In this document: positions 28,404-38,841 of the stretch, piece by piece
Layout of the letters: each line of letters opens with the position of its first letter
How positions within the stretch are numbered: position 1 is the stretch's first letter
NCBI RefSeq assembly: GCF_000227135.1
Contig: NC_018256.1
Coordinates: 826,377-890,376 of the forward strand
DNA from: Leishmania donovani
Taxonomy: Eukaryota > Euglenozoa > Kinetoplastea > Trypanosomatida > Trypanosomatidae
Direction of reading: 5' to 3'
Length of the DNA stretch: 64,000 bases
Position numbers and translations under genes: made by a program
Notes under the pieces: generated by a model
What the model was told of the DNA's origin: nothing
The model's input: only the letters and a program-made list of their open reading frames with translations
The model's database searches: none

Positions 28404-31400
28404 CTAGAACCGCCGCACGGTCCCCACGTAGTTTGCCCACGACTCAAAATCCGCACCTTCTCGCGGGGGCCAGTGCACCACGGCTGCATCACCGTCACTG
28501 TACCTTTCCGTAATCTTCACTTCAGAACTGACGCGCCGAGACTTGCGCAGCAGCTCCGTCGCGGAGACCACGGCGGACGGTAGCAGATGCCGCCGTTTCG
28601 CAAAGCGGGTGAGCGCCGGTGTGGCCGCCAAGAGCCCTGCGCTCGGTGTGCATTGGAGTCGACGCAGCGGAGAGCCGTGCCGCGTGTCACTTCCACTGCC
28701 TGCCTCCGTCGCTGCGGCACGGTGCCATAGGGACAGGGGGTACTGCTGGTAGAGCGCCGTCCATTTGCGACTGAGGCTGTGCCAGACCTCCGGGGAGAGG
28801 GGGAGAGATGACGCGGTGGCGGCGTGGGTGTGCGTCTGCTGCAACTCGCAGAGTTGCTCCACCTCTCGCGCAATATACACCACGTCCTCGCTCCGCGCGC
28901 TGCCGTGGAGCTGGATGGCCCACATGAGCGCCAGCACCACCCACCGCGCGCGATCTTGCGGAGTGACGTGCTCGCTGAAGGTGAGCAGGAGGGCGCGATA
29001 GTAGGACATGAAGGCAGGATGCTCACCTTCCTGCAGGATCAGGAGGAGCTGATAGATGACCCGAGAGGAGAACACCGAGGAGAGTGCCGTGGGCCGCTGT
29101 GTAGAGGACACCCGCGACTCACTCGATGGCACGCGACCGCCGCCGGTCTCCTCCAGCGACTCGTCCACACCCGTGCACATGGGCCAGCTTGACGGTGCAC
29201 CCTCGCGCGACTGCGCAGGTTCAACCATTCGCAGTGTGACTCTACGCGACGGAGGCCGCGTGGTTGCGCGGACGCCGCCTTGTGTCTCACCGCTGACCTT
29301 CACGTCGACCCGTTCTCCATCCGACTTCTGTAACTCCTCCTCCCCATCCTCCACGATGTAGGGAGCCACGCAGTGCTCCCACTCGGTGCGCCAGTTGACG
29401 GAGCGGCGGGCGTGCAGGAGGCGCACAAAGAGCAACTCCTCCGGCGTCGGCGCGAGCAGCTCATTCATGCGTAAGGACTGCAGCACCATATCGAAGTTTG
29501 GCAGCCCGCAGCGGGCGTAGGCGCAGAGGCACTGAAAGATGTCAGCATGCCCAGGGGAGAGGGCGGGTGTCGTGCCGCCTAGACAGAGCTGCAGACACCA
29601 CATCGCCAGTTCGGCGTCGAGCTCGTCACTGGCAAGCCGGGCTGCCTCGCGAGCAACGGGCAGCGTCGCCAGCGCACTAGAGAGGATTGGCACGGTGGAT
29701 TGACGCCGGCGAAGACGGGACAGCCAGCGAACGGCTCGTGGGCGCTGACTCGACTGTTGTAGGTACCGAAGGTACCAGGCGAGTAGTGTGTCGAGCTGCG
29801 GCAGCGACTGCGCAGAGGGGTTGTCCATGGGAGGCAGTGGAGCGGCAATGCGATGAGCAGCGGCGTCGAACCCATCATGCTGCCTGCCCTTGCTCGCACC
29901 TGCGGCGGCCACCTTTGAAGCACGTGCCCACTCTTCCAGACACGCATCAACGCACAGCGTAGCCCACTCCGCGATGTCGTGCTGGTGAGCCACCACAGCG
30001 GTACGCAGCAGCGTCAGGAGGGCGGGAACAGTAAGCAGCACAGGAGCGGATACGCGCTGCTTTTCGGAAGACGTTGTTCTCACGGAAATGCGCCGGTGCT
30101 CCCCGTCCGCCTCGCCATCGACTTCGCTGTCGTGTTGTGGCAGTCCTTGGCGAGCCAAGAGAGTGTTCGCCACTGCTTCCTCTTCTGCGAGCCAGTAGCG
30201 GAAGATCTGGGCGTAGACGGAGGATTGGGCGGCAGCCCAGTCCCCGCCTGTGTCCGCGTAGCGGTAGCTTGCTCTCCGCAGGGACGTGCGGAGAAAGTCT
30301 GCTGCGTCGGCGTCGTCGATGCGGAGGTGCCGCAGCACCGTCAAAGCAAAGTCACGCCAGGCCTGCTCTCCAGAGGCCTCCGCGGGCGCGATGGTCGGGG
30401 ACATCCTCGTCGTCAGTGAGGCAGCGGCCGCCGCCGCAGCAGTTGCTGCATTGCGTGTCACTGCGGTGGAGCTGATGACTGGGTCTGCCGGAATACCTTC
30501 ATCAGCATCACAGCTCTCATGTGGCACCCCGCCGTCTGCAACGGCGGTGCGCACGCCGATATCTGTCGCTGTTGATGCCAGACAACCTCCCCAACCGTGG
30601 CGGAGAAGAACACCCACGCACTGCGCATAAACATGCAGTGCTGTGAGCGAGATCAGGGATGCAGTAGCGCTCGCCTCTGCCGGCGACGCGTGTACGTCGT
30701 GGGGGAGGCACAGACGCAGCGTCGTCAAGTCAGCCGCTTTACCGGCGGCGTCGATAATAAAGTCGGGAACCGAAGAAGGAGCCCTGACGGCAACGGTGGG
30801 CAACAACGCCTCCGAGAATCTGAGGGCGTGTTCGTGGGAGAGCGATGACTCTAGCAGTGCGCCTGGCTCTCTGTTACGACCGCCGTCGCTGGCGCCGCGC
30901 GCAAGCAGTACCGTGTCCGCATAGAGTGCACAGCACCGACTATACAGGCCTACGGCGTACCCAAGACAGCACACCTTCGTCACGAGGCGGTGGCGTTGCT
31001 TTTCGTGGAGTGCACCCAGTCGCTGAGGGGCCTGCGAGAGGTGGTCCAGCAGCACTCGAATATCTCGCACCGCCGCGGCATTCGCGTGGGGGCCGCGTCG
31101 AGTGGACACGTGATGGGGGCTGTGAGACACGGTGTCGAGGCCCTCCACGGCGGTCTCCACAGCTGCGGGCAGGGGAGATGCCGCAAGTCCCATGCTCAGC
31201 GGCGCGGAGGAGAGGAGGAGAATGCGGTTGCAAAGGGACTCATGCTTCCGCAGAATGGCGTACACCTGCTCCACTGTCCACGCAGGCTGCGGAGCCGTCG
31301 CCGATGGCGAAGAGTCAGAGATGTGTGTGGCTTGGGCCGTGAAAGCGGTGGCATTGGTAGAGGCAGAGGCGTTGGTGTCTACAACGGCCACAGACGTCGC

Positions 31401-31613
31401 CTCCGCAATGATGTCCGTCTGGCCTTGAGCGCCTGGAGGACTACTCCTGGCATGGGCGTATATCGCGCGTGACTCAGTCATCTGCGACGCTGCCGCAGCA
31501 CCCGTTGCGGTGGCGACGAAGTATGCATGTGTAACCGCAATCTGACGACGTGAAAGATGAAGGCGATGAATGGGTCGAAGGCAGGCGGCATAAAATGACG
31601 GAGCGCGGCGCAT
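28404..31613 (-). CDS. Large putative mitochondrial protein, unknown function
   Basis: A 1069-residue protein I do not recognise. The first ~30 residues (M-R-R-A-P-S-F ... LRPIHRLHLSRRQIAV) are rich in Arg, Ser and hydrophobics without acidic residues, which looks like a mitochondrial presequence. The body is alanine- and leucine-rich with many predicted helices and short insertions of Ser/Ala/Thr low complexity. Recurrent leucine- and arginine-rich helical segments (for example LAWYLRYLQQSSQRPRAVRWLSRLRRR) could belong to helical repeats such as PPR/TPR arrays, which are abundant in trypanosomatid mitochondria, but I could not register a repeat. A conserved-looking C-terminus (PPREGADFESWANYVGTVRRF) suggests real coding to the end. 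Start: first ATG, at 31613. Confidence 0.78.
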   Translation of the reverse strand: MRRAPSFYAACLRPIHRLHLSRRQIAVTHAYFVATATGAAAASQMTESRAIYAHARSSPPGAQGQTDIIAEATSVAVVDTNASASTNATAFTAQATHISDSSPSATAPQPAWTVEQVYAILRKHESLCNRILLLSSAPLSMGLAASPLPAAVETAVEGLDTVSHSPHHVSTRRGPHANAAAVRDIRVLLDHLSQAPQRLGALHEKQRHRLVTKVCCLGYAVGLYSRCCALYADTVLLARGASDGGRNREPGALLESSLSHEHALRFSEALLPTVAVRAPSSVPDFIIDAAGKAADLTTLRLCLPHDVHASPAEASATASLISLTALHVYAQCVGVLLRHGWGGCLASTATDIGVRTAVADGGVPHESCDADEGIPADPVISSTAVTRNAATAAAAAAASLTTRMSPTIAPAEASGEQAWRDFALTVLRHLRIDDADAADFLRTSLRRASYRYADTGGDWAAAQSSVYAQIFRYWLAEEEAVANTLLARQGLPQHDSEVDGEADGEHRRISVRTTSSEKQRVSAPVLLTVPALLTLLRTAVVAHQHDIAEWATLCVDACLEEWARASKVAAAGASKGRQHDGFDAAAHRIAAPLPPMDNPSAQSLPQLDTLLAWYLRYLQQSSQRPRAVRWLSRLRRRQSTVPILSSALATLPVAREAARLASDELDAELAMWCLQLCLGGTTPALSPGHADIFQCLCAYARCGLPNFDMVLQSLRMNELLAPTPEELLFVRLLHARRSVNWRTEWEHCVAPYIVEDGEEELQKSDGERVDVKVSGETQGGVRATTRPPSRRVTLRMVEPAQSREGAPSSWPMCTGVDESLEETGGGRVPSSESRVSSTQRPTALSSVFSSRVIYQLLLILQEGEHPAFMSYYRALLLTFSEHVTPQDRARWVVLALMWAIQLHGSARSEDVVYIAREVEQLCELQQTHTHAATASSLPLSPEVWHSLSRKWTALYQQYPLSLWHRAAATEAGSGSDTRHGSPLRRLQCTPSAGLLAATPALTRFAKRRHLLPSAVVSATELLRKSRRVSSEVKITERYSDGDAAVVHWPPREGADFESWANYVGTVRRF

Positions 31614-33445
31614 GCCTTTTTTTTTTAGGCTCTTGCTTGGCTGCTATCGTTGGCCTGCGTGGATGACGTACCGGAGCCTTCTTCCTCCGTGGGCGTGTGC
31701 CCACCAGAGCCGCTCACGTGGTTCGGCGAGTGTTTCTGAATTGGGCGGGAGGCGGAGGACGGCAGCGGGGCTGGAAAGCGTGCAGATTCAGCAGCTGGCG
31801 GAGTGTGTAAGTGCGTCTGTGCTTGCGCATGCACGGAGGCGACAGGGCAAGCAAGAGTGTGCTCCGGCACCGTGCCTCGTCAGGGACGGAGAAATATGGA
31901 GGCAAGACAAGGAGCACCTTGAAAGGACCACTCGCGCTACTACTGCTTTCCACAGCCGCCTCTGCCGCTTTCAGAGGCAAAAGAAAGAAAACAAGCGACT
32001 TGCGGAAGCCTGAGAGGAGAGAGATCCGCGGCTTCTGTGCTCGTAGGCCCCCAAGGGTAGACTAGTATCGAGGAGAGAGCCACGAAAGGCGAGGTGGGAG
32101 AGGACAGAGACAGAGTGGTGGTGATGGTGGTCAAACAATCCGCGGCGCGTGGGAGGAGGCGTCTCCGCACAGCTACATGCGTCACGCCGCGCCTCGTTGC
32201 ATGAGAAAAGTGCATCCAGGAAAGCAGAGCGCGGTGAGTGCAAAGACTCGGCAGTGCAAATACCCAACGGCTGTGCTGTTCCTATGTGTGCGTGTCTTCG
32301 TGCGTCCGCACCGTACTGTGCTGATCTCCTTTGTTGACCCACGCAGACTTCTGCCTTAGACCCCTTCTTCTTTTTGTCGTTGCTCCTTTCATTGTGTCTC
32401 ACGTCACCTTATCGTTTGCCGTTGCCGGTGTGTTCGTGGCCATGGCAGTCCCTCGCGGTGGAGACGTATCCGCAAAGCCAATGTGTTCCCGGCACACTCG
32501 TGCGCGAGGGGAGTTGGAGCAGCACGTACGCACGCACCACCCTCACCGCACATGTCGTGCCTCTGTGTACAGCACGGACCCACATTGACACGCGCTTACA
32601 GACGAACGTGCTTGGAAGAAGAGACGCACACTCGACAAGAGCACAGAAGGGGCGGTGGCTGATGCCACTGCGGCCACACACAAACGCAAAACGCCAGTGC
32701 GAGCAGGGGGACGAGACGCGGCAGAAAAAAAAAAACAAAGCGTGCTGAACGCTGGTGAATGCGTGCACGATAGTGGGCAAGGTGCGTCGAGAGGAGCTCA
32801 GATGGCCTTCGCGGTGACCTTGTTTGCGTTCGGCCACTCTTCCACACGTGCAAGGGTAAAAAGAAAAAAAAAGAAAAGAGGAAGAGGAGGAGGACTGAAC
32901 GAGGGCGTACGGGATTGCCCACAGCAGAACATAATTCATCGTGTGACGGCGTGTGCGTGTTCGAGGTTCCCGCTCTATGAAGCAGCGCATATCAAGCAAG
33001 CCTTTCCTGTTTTTTGTTGTTGGGTGGATGAGGCGGAGGGGGAGGGGGAGGAGAAGGTAGAGAGGGAGAGATGGCAACGCACGAAATATGTGTTGACACC
33101 ATCTATAAGCAGTGGTGGTCACGGTTGTGAAAGACGCCGCGATTCGTCGGTAAGGGAAAAGATGGGAAAGAAGGCAGAGAGGCCCAACGATGAATGCCTA
33201 ATCCTACTACTGCTACTGCTACTAGTCGAAAAAGCAAGGATGCAGGCAAGACAGAACGCCAGTGAAACAAAAGGAACCATATGATGATGGGGGGGGGAGG
33301 CAAACATACGCACAGACACACAGGCAGACAGACAAATCCGAAAAAAGGCAAAAAAAAGGTTTCGGAGTGGGAGGGGGCTGTCGTGGCGGAGCGGACAGGC
33401 CACTTACACCGGCGCCGTTCTCCCAACCCCATAGACGGCGGCCAC
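31614..33445. other. Intergenic region between the J-protein and the large mitochondrial gene
   Basis: About 1.8 kb. The + strand has a T10 run at 31616-31626, an A-run at 32727-32736 and a G8 run near 33290-33298. The largest open frames (for example 32409-33122 minus) are Ser/Phe/Arg/Cys-rich translations of simple sequence and not believable. No gene is seen. Confidence 0.5.
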
Positions 33446-34636
33446 CTATAAGTCGTCGTCGTCTTCGTTCATCTCGTATGTAACGTCGTCAGCGTACGTT
33501 TTCGGTGTCTTGGGTGCCGTGTTGCGCATGCCTCGCACTCCATTTGGAGTAAAGGGCCGCCCTTGGTAGCTCACCACACGAGGCCCGCCCACGTCTCCGC
33601 TCGCACCCCGTCGCATCCCACGCGTCAAACTCATGGCTTGCTTCCGTCGCTCCTGCGCCATCCTGGCTTGATGTGTTGCCCACGCCGTGCCCGCTCTGGC
33701 AGCACCAGAAATGTCGTCCTCTGCCCCTTGGCCATTTTTGCCGCAGCCGCCGCTGTGACCACCCTCGGTGAGATCCATCAAAGGCCTCATCAGCGGGGGG
33801 TCTAACCAGTGTTGCTCCAGCCGCAGCGGTGCCCGGCTCCTTCGACGTGCCTCCTCTTCATCTTTTCGTAGCTGTTCCCAGTACTCCGGATCTTTATAGC
33901 CCTTGTCCCGGGCCTCCACCGCGCGCCAAACGCGATTGTTGCGCTCGTGCAGGTAGACCACGAAGGCCAGGCCGGACCACAGGCAGGCGTGCCGCGCCAC
34001 TGCACGCACGAAGCCGCGGCGCTGCTCCTGCTCTGCTCGGCGAATTTCCTCGGGAGTGAACCCTGTGCCGTAGGGGTTTCGGTAGTTCGAGTAGTATGGA
34101 CGGTAGAAGTACCAGGTGGAGAAGTTCGTCTGGCTGCCCCGCTGCCCGTCGCCGGCGAACGACGATGACTTAAATTCTTGCTGGAAATCCTCTCCTAGTC
34201 CTTCGCCGTAGGTGCGGTAATGTTGGCGTGCCTCGTAATGCGTATTTGACGCGTGCCGGCGGCTTTCACAGCTGTTTGGGTTCATGTTCATTTCGGTATA
34301 CATGTCGCGCCAATAGGCGCGTTGCGAGCGCATGTCATCGCTCCACTCTGCATGCGGGCGGGCGCAGAAGCCGCTGCCGCCTCCACTGTCGTCGCTGGCG
34401 GCTGCTGCCTCGCTGACCTTCTTTTCCACGCTGTGCTCGTGCAGTAGCACCTCATAAGCTCTCTGAAGCTGTCGAAAGCCGTCGGCGTCGCCGCCAGCGT
34501 CGGGGTGGGCGGTCAGAGCTCTTTCGCGAAACGCCTTCTTGATATCAGCTGGTGTGTACGACTGCCCATCGTGAAGGCCGAGCACGTGTCGCGCAGAGAC
34601 CGCATGCCACCTCAGAACGCATCCGCGAGCGAGCAT
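33446..34636 (-). CDS. DnaJ-domain protein, putative mitochondrial membrane J-protein
   Basis: A 396-residue protein. The N-terminal J domain carries HPD at residues 44-46 (ERALTAHPDAGGDADGFRQLQRAYEVL), preceded by a short basic leader M-L-A-R-G-C-V-L-R-W-H that resembles a mitochondrial presequence. A Trp/Tyr-rich middle (FSTWYFYRPYYSNYRNPYGTGF) leads to one likely membrane segment around residue 235 (HACLWSGLAFVVYLHERN), and the C-terminus is acidic (EMNEDDDDL). J-proteins stimulate Hsp70 ATPase; a membrane-anchored mitochondrial partner of mtHsp70 is inferred. The frame is open upstream to 34783 across a (GT)n microsatellite, which is not credible coding, so the ATG at 34636 is chosen. Confidence 0.85.
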   Translation of the reverse strand: MLARGCVLRWHAVSARHVLGLHDGQSYTPADIKKAFRERALTAHPDAGGDADGFRQLQRAYEVLLHEHSVEKKVSEAAAASDDSGGGSGFCARPHAEWSDDMRSQRAYWRDMYTEMNMNPNSCESRRHASNTHYEARQHYRTYGEGLGEDFQQEFKSSSFAGDGQRGSQTNFSTWYFYRPYYSNYRNPYGTGFTPEEIRRAEQEQRRGFVRAVARHACLWSGLAFVVYLHERNNRVWRAVEARDKGYKDPEYWEQLRKDEEEARRRSRAPLRLEQHWLDPPLMRPLMDLTEGGHSGGCGKNGQGAEDDISGAARAGTAWATHQARMAQERRKQAMSLTRGMRRGASGDVGGPRVVSYQGRPFTPNGVRGMRNTAPKTPKTYADDVTYEMNEDDDDL

Positions 34637-34667
34637 GCAAAGGCTGCGCAGCAGCGCCGAGCAGGTA

Positions 34668-34689
34668 TGTGTGTGTGTGTGTGTGTGTG
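34668..34689. repeat. (GT)n microsatellite
   Basis: A 22-bp TG run 32 bp upstream of the J-protein ATG; it reads (CA)n in the transcript leader. Confidence 0.9.
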
Positions 34690-35108
34690 CGTGTGGATCC
34701 GTATGCGTGTATTCGTGTCTGCGCGGTACGTCCCCGGGAGGCTCGGATGGCCGTAGGCGAAGAGAACGGCGAGGCAAAGCCAAGTAAAAGATGCGGGGAG
34801 CAGTTTGCAGAACACAGAGAGAGGGCGGAAGTGGGGAGGGGGCAGAGAAGTAGCGGCCAAGGTGGCCACACCACCCGCACGACTAAACGCTTACATGAAC
34901 GGTGTATATTGCTCCATGTTGAGTGTCCATGACGTACGACTGCCTCCCCCGAGGTATGTGTACACATTCGCTGACGCATTCGTGTGCCTGCGCACAAAGA
35001 CGCGTTTCGACGCGAAGGACGGAGATAAAGAGAGCGGATTCACACACACATAATGACTAGTCACGGTTACAGCACAGCCGAAGCTGCAACTCCTCCCATG
35101 TTCATCTG

Positions 35109-35129
35109 CACACACACACACACACACAC
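35109..35129. repeat. (CA)n microsatellite
   Basis: An uninterrupted CA run of about 21 bp in the intergenic region. Confidence 0.9.
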
Positions 35130-35322
35130 CAGCGTTCCATCCTGTTGTATCGCTTCAACAATCAAGCTGCAGCACATCTGCAACGCAAGGGGGGGGTGGG
35201 GGGAGGAGGAGGGGGGCTCAAGAGACGCACGCACTGCATGAGAAGCAGCGCAGTGAACAGACATGCACGCCGAACACCGTCAACCAAGCGCAAGGTGCGC
35301 AGCGCGACAGGTGCATATCTCG

Positions 35323-36666
35323 CTAGGCCAGGGAGGGTGGGCCATTTGAGTCAGCGGGAGGCTCCTCCAGCCGGCGGATCTTCACCGCACCGCGATTGCC
35401 GCCCTTGTACGCCTCCTCCAGCACCTCGACGGTCCGCGTAAAATGGCCCTCGCGCTTCAGGTCTCCCGTGTGCTCCGCAAAGTCGGCGGCGGATGGGTAC
35501 ATGAGCCGCACCAGCTTCTCCTCCGGCTTCAAGAAGTTGCGAGCGTAGAAGTGGCAGCGGTAGTGAGCGTTTTTGCTCTTGTCGTCGCGTAAAGGTGCGC
35601 CGCAGTGCGGGCACCGGTACCGCGCGGCCGGCGTATTGCGCGGCGGGAAGATGGAGTTCAAGAAGCTTCGCAGCGTCCGCTCTACCGTGTCTGGGCTGCG
35701 CACACCACGCTCGAAGGAGCGCAGCGCGGCGTTCTTCGCGCTGGCCACCGCTGCTGGCTGCCCACCATTTTCCCTCACCCCTGATCCCACTAGATTCGTC
35801 GTTGGGGCGGCTGCCATAACTTCCGCACTGACCCGGGCGGTGCTGTCGATGATGTGCTGCACGCTTGTTCCCCAAACATCGGGGCTGTTCACGCCACTGC
35901 GGCCCCCGTTCACCTTCGCCGCGGAGCTGCCAGCGGCATCCTGTTGCAGCTGTTTCTGTTCGTCCTCCTCCGCCTCGCGCGTGTGCTGAAGACGGTGCTG
36001 CAGGTACTCTTGAAGGCGGCGATGCACATCGCTGTTGAATGTGCTCTGCATGATCCACGAGTCCAGCAGGGCGTGGAAAAGATGGCGGTATTCATCAACA
36101 GCGTTCGCCACCCAGTAGGACGTGGCAGGGGCAAACACTGGGACATAATAGGCAACAAGCTGCGGCAGCTCTTTTCCAATGACCTCGTGCAGCTTCCCGG
36201 CCACGTCAGCGCGGACACCTTTTACGAGGGCATCCATCACGCAGAACGCGAGATACACATCCTGCACGGCCGCATGCGCTTGGTAGGTGCGCCCGCGGTC
36301 TAGCGCCGATCCGCGCGGCGCAATCATGGAGGAAATCGCGTTGGTGATGGTGCCGCTGCTTGAGGCAGCTGACGCCGCTGCGGCCGTGGCACGGGTGAGC
36401 TCGTCACTGACTTCTGCAAAGCGGGTTGCTGTGTCCTTGATGTGGTTTTGAATCGTGAGCCACGCGCTCTCCACCCAGCTAGGATGGTCGTTTACGGCCC
36501 AAACGATGCCATCCAGCAGAAACTGCGTGCGGGGGATCATTGGCGGCACCCGAATGAAGGGATGCTGCCGTGAGGCCACCGCATACGACGGCGTGCGTAG
36601 TCGGCTGGCAAGGAAAAACTGAAGCGAGATGCACCACTCCTCCTTGCGTTGCGTGTCCAAGTCCAT
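35323..36666 (-). CDS. PCF11-like protein (CID domain plus C-terminal zinc finger)
   Basis: A 447-residue protein. Residues ~50-215 form an all-helical region compatible with an RNA polymerase II CTD-interacting domain, including YLAFCVMDALVKGVRADVAGKL (compare 'lpvfYLiDSIvKNvg' of PCF11) and YRHLFHALLDSWIMQSTFNSDVHRRLQEYL. A low-complexity Ala/Gly linker follows. The C-terminal zinc finger is CPHCGAPLRDDKSKNAHYRCHFYARN, with the C-x2-C...H-x3-H-F spacing seen in PCF11 cleavage-factor proteins (typically '..HLDWHF'). PCF11 links 3'-end cleavage and polyadenylation to polymerase II. In trypanosomatids polyadenylation is coupled to downstream trans-splicing, so a homologue would be of interest. 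The match is by motif, so I hold it moderately. Start: first ATG, at 36666. Confidence 0.7.
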   Translation of the reverse strand: MDLDTQRKEEWCISLQFFLASRLRTPSYAVASRQHPFIRVPPMIPRTQFLLDGIVWAVNDHPSWVESAWLTIQNHIKDTATRFAEVSDELTRATAAAASAASSSGTITNAISSMIAPRGSALDRGRTYQAHAAVQDVYLAFCVMDALVKGVRADVAGKLHEVIGKELPQLVAYYVPVFAPATSYWVANAVDEYRHLFHALLDSWIMQSTFNSDVHRRLQEYLQHRLQHTREAEEDEQKQLQQDAAGSSAAKVNGGRSGVNSPDVWGTSVQHIIDSTARVSAEVMAAAPTTNLVGSGVRENGGQPAAVASAKNAALRSFERGVRSPDTVERTLRSFLNSIFPPRNTPAARYRCPHCGAPLRDDKSKNAHYRCHFYARNFLKPEEKLVRLMYPSAADFAEHTGDLKREGHFTRTVEVLEEAYKGGNRGAVKIRRLEEPPADSNGPPSLA

Positions 36667-37461
36667 GGGTGTTCTTTCTTGAGCGCAGTTTGTGTTGGGG
36701 GTTGGCCGGGGACGAGCACGTGTGTGTATGTGTGCAGAGTGTGCACCGAGGTAAGGACGAGGAGAGACGGAAAGAACCTTGTAGCGACAGTGCTCGCTTG
36801 CCTATGGATGTATGTGGCACAGTAGCTGATACATGCAAGCGAAGGTGTGTGTGTGTGTGTGTGTGTGTGTGGACGTGCCGTAGAGTTGCGTACGCAGCGC
36901 TGTCGTGACAGGGAAAGGAGGGTAGGAGAAGACCAAGAATCGACAAGCACACGCATGCACCACCACATCTCGCCACCCTCTGTTGCACTGCGGCTGCGTT
37001 AAGCAACCGCACCCGCCCAGCACCGTCTGGCGTCGCTTAGCCCATTTCAGTTTCACTGCATACAGCGCAGGCCAGGTCCAGGATGACGCTCGGCATCACC
37101 GCGGCGAAGCGAAAGAGGAAAAGCTGTAGGTGGCTGCGCATGCTTGTTGAGTCGTCGACATGATTCGTCGTGATCTGGCCTCACAAACGCGATCATGACC
37201 GCAACCCGCTTTAGCGAAGTGCCGGCCCAGACTGGTTTGCCGACACCAAGAGCACGCAGCCGTACCCCAGGCGCAGGCTGCAGCCTCCGTGGGCCTCCCC
37301 AGAAAGAGTGGGGACTGGACCCTGATGCAACCGTGAAATGACTGACGTCATCAGGGACGAAGAACACCAACAACAACACACGTGGGGGCCAGGGGTAGTA
37401 CTGTTGAAGAGATGCAAGCATACCTACCGGGAGAGAGCGAGGGCACAGCCGCATCGGCGCC
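36667..37461. other. Intergenic region, including a possible eroded repeat
   Basis: About 800 bp. A GT run lies at 36845-36870. Around 37286-37345 the + strand resembles the 3' part of the SIDER-like copies (AGAGTGGGGactGGACCCTGATGC versus AGAGTGGGGGCGCCGGACCCTGAGATGC). No gene is seen. Confidence 0.4.
36845..36870. repeat. (GT)n microsatellite
   Basis: A 26-bp GT run about 180 bp upstream of the PCF11-like gene. Confidence 0.9.
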
Positions 37462-38841
37462 CTACTCGCGGGACTGCTGCTGTACCGCAGCTTTGTGAAC
37501 AGACAGTATCCACGCCACAAACTGCGCCTTGCGCGTCATTCGTGCTGCTTGCTGCACCTGGGCCTCTGTCACCGGGCACTCCATAAAGTCCGTCGCCTCA
37601 GACGCTGTCATGGCGCCCAGACCCTCCTTCACGAGCTTCTTGAGCTCGGCGGCTGTGTAGTGATGATCCAGCTCAAACTCAGTGATGCTTGCGTCAGAGA
37701 TGCGTTTCCGCTTCTCTCGCAGGATCTCTTTGGGAATACGCCGCGGGCACTCCAGCAGATATCGATCAATGTTCTCAGCCGTAAGCACCTCCTCGCCCTT
37801 TGCCGGTTCCCACGAGCCGAGACCGTCACGGTTGTCTGCCGAAGGACGCGTGTCGTCTGTGCGGGTGCGCTTCCTCTCGCCTTGGCTGTTCGTGCCGCTG
37901 TTGTCGCTGCTGCCACTTTGCCCGTTCGCCGAAGCGTTCTCGTCGTCGATGTCAACGGCCTCGTGGTTCTTCTCGAAGGATAGGATGAGCCAGTCTTGGA
38001 GCGCCTCCGCGGCGGCGGCACTCGACGCGTTCGCCGACACCTTGCCGGCGTGTGCGGGCACAGGGAAGACAACGTCCACCACGAAATCTGCCAGAGCATC
38101 GGGCAGGGCGGCGTCTTGTGCATCGGCTGCCTGCTGCTGCCGCATGAACGTCGAGTTCAGCACCGTAGGCTGAACGCCGCACGCTAGTATCATCCGCTTC
38201 ACCTCATCGACCCGGCAGCGGCGAAGCCACTCGTCAAGCCCGTCGATGAGGAACTGCTCCACAAAAGGAGAACAGTTGCAGCAGCACAGTGGCGCCGCGG
38301 GGATGCCGAGCACCTCGCGTAGCCGAACCAGCAAGTGGATCGGGATCTCGTTTTCGACATCGTCTGCGTAGTGCGCGAGAGAGGTGGGATGCAACACGGC
38401 TTCGCTCCAGGCAGTGCTTACGGGTGCCGAGGAAAGCGGGATGGAGGAGGATTCCTGCTGCTGCAGGGCCTCGTCACTGCTCAAGCCCGCCGGCGCGGTG
38501 CCGCCCTCTTCGAGCGGTAACGGCGCGGGGGTGGCGGTGATCCACAGGGACGCCTTCTTTGACTGTTCCGGCGCGCCGGTACCCAGCACAGCTAGTAATG
38601 CGTGCTGCTCTGCGGCGTCTGTGAAGAGACGACGCACATTGGCTCGCAGTGCATCCAGCGCCGCTGTGAGAACGCCGGTGATGGCGGCATCCGCGGCGAA
38701 CACGCTCTCCGGATTCCGAAAGCTACCGGCCTCGTCGACCTCGGCGTCTAGTGCAAAGGCCTGTGCGCCGGTGTTGTCGAGGAAGGCAAGAACACGAAAC
38801 AGAGCATTCGATTTGAACTGCTGCGCGGCGACCGGGGACAT
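37462..38841 (-). CDS. Hypothetical protein with acidic/basic C-terminal region
   Basis: A 459-residue protein I cannot assign. The N-terminal half is Ala/Leu-rich and probably helical. A cysteine cluster (IPAAPLCCCNCSPFVEQFLIDGLDEWLRRC) lies near the middle. Then come an acidic, Ser/Asn-rich linker with a possible nuclear signal (GERKRTRTDD), a region with DRYLLECPRRIPKEILREKRKRISD, and a C-terminal helical segment (HYTAAELKKLVKEGLGAMTASEATDFMECPVTEAQ). The linker and basic patches hint at a nuclear protein, which is only a guess. The frame is open 15 codons upstream from a TTG; the first ATG (M-S-P-V-A-A-Q) is at 38841. Confidence 0.75.
   Translation of the reverse strand: MSPVAAQQFKSNALFRVLAFLDNTGAQAFALDAEVDEAGSFRNPESVFAADAAITGVLTAALDALRANVRRLFTDAAEQHALLAVLGTGAPEQSKKASLWITATPAPLPLEEGGTAPAGLSSDEALQQQESSSIPLSSAPVSTAWSEAVLHPTSLAHYADDVENEIPIHLLVRLREVLGIPAAPLCCCNCSPFVEQFLIDGLDEWLRRCRVDEVKRMILACGVQPTVLNSTFMRQQQAADAQDAALPDALADFVVDVVFPVPAHAGKVSANASSAAAAEALQDWLILSFEKNHEAVDIDDENASANGQSGSSDNSGTNSQGERKRTRTDDTRPSADNRDGLGSWEPAKGEEVLTAENIDRYLLECPRRIPKEILREKRKRISDASITEFELDHHYTAAELKKLVKEGLGAMTASEATDFMECPVTEAQVQQAARMTRKAQFVAWILSVHKAAVQQQSRE

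Larger units (their letters stand above)
34637..35322. other. Intergenic region with two microsatellites
   Basis: About 690 bp between the PCF11-like gene and the J-protein gene. It holds a GT run at 34668-34689, a CA run at 35109-35129 and a G-rich run around 35191-35216. No gene is seen. Confidence 0.5.

Noticed and set aside
32409..33122. 237-codon minus-strand open frame
   Set aside because: It is Phe/Ser/Arg/Cys-rich with runs of Ser and Phe that come from simple-sequence DNA. No domain or conserved block was seen.
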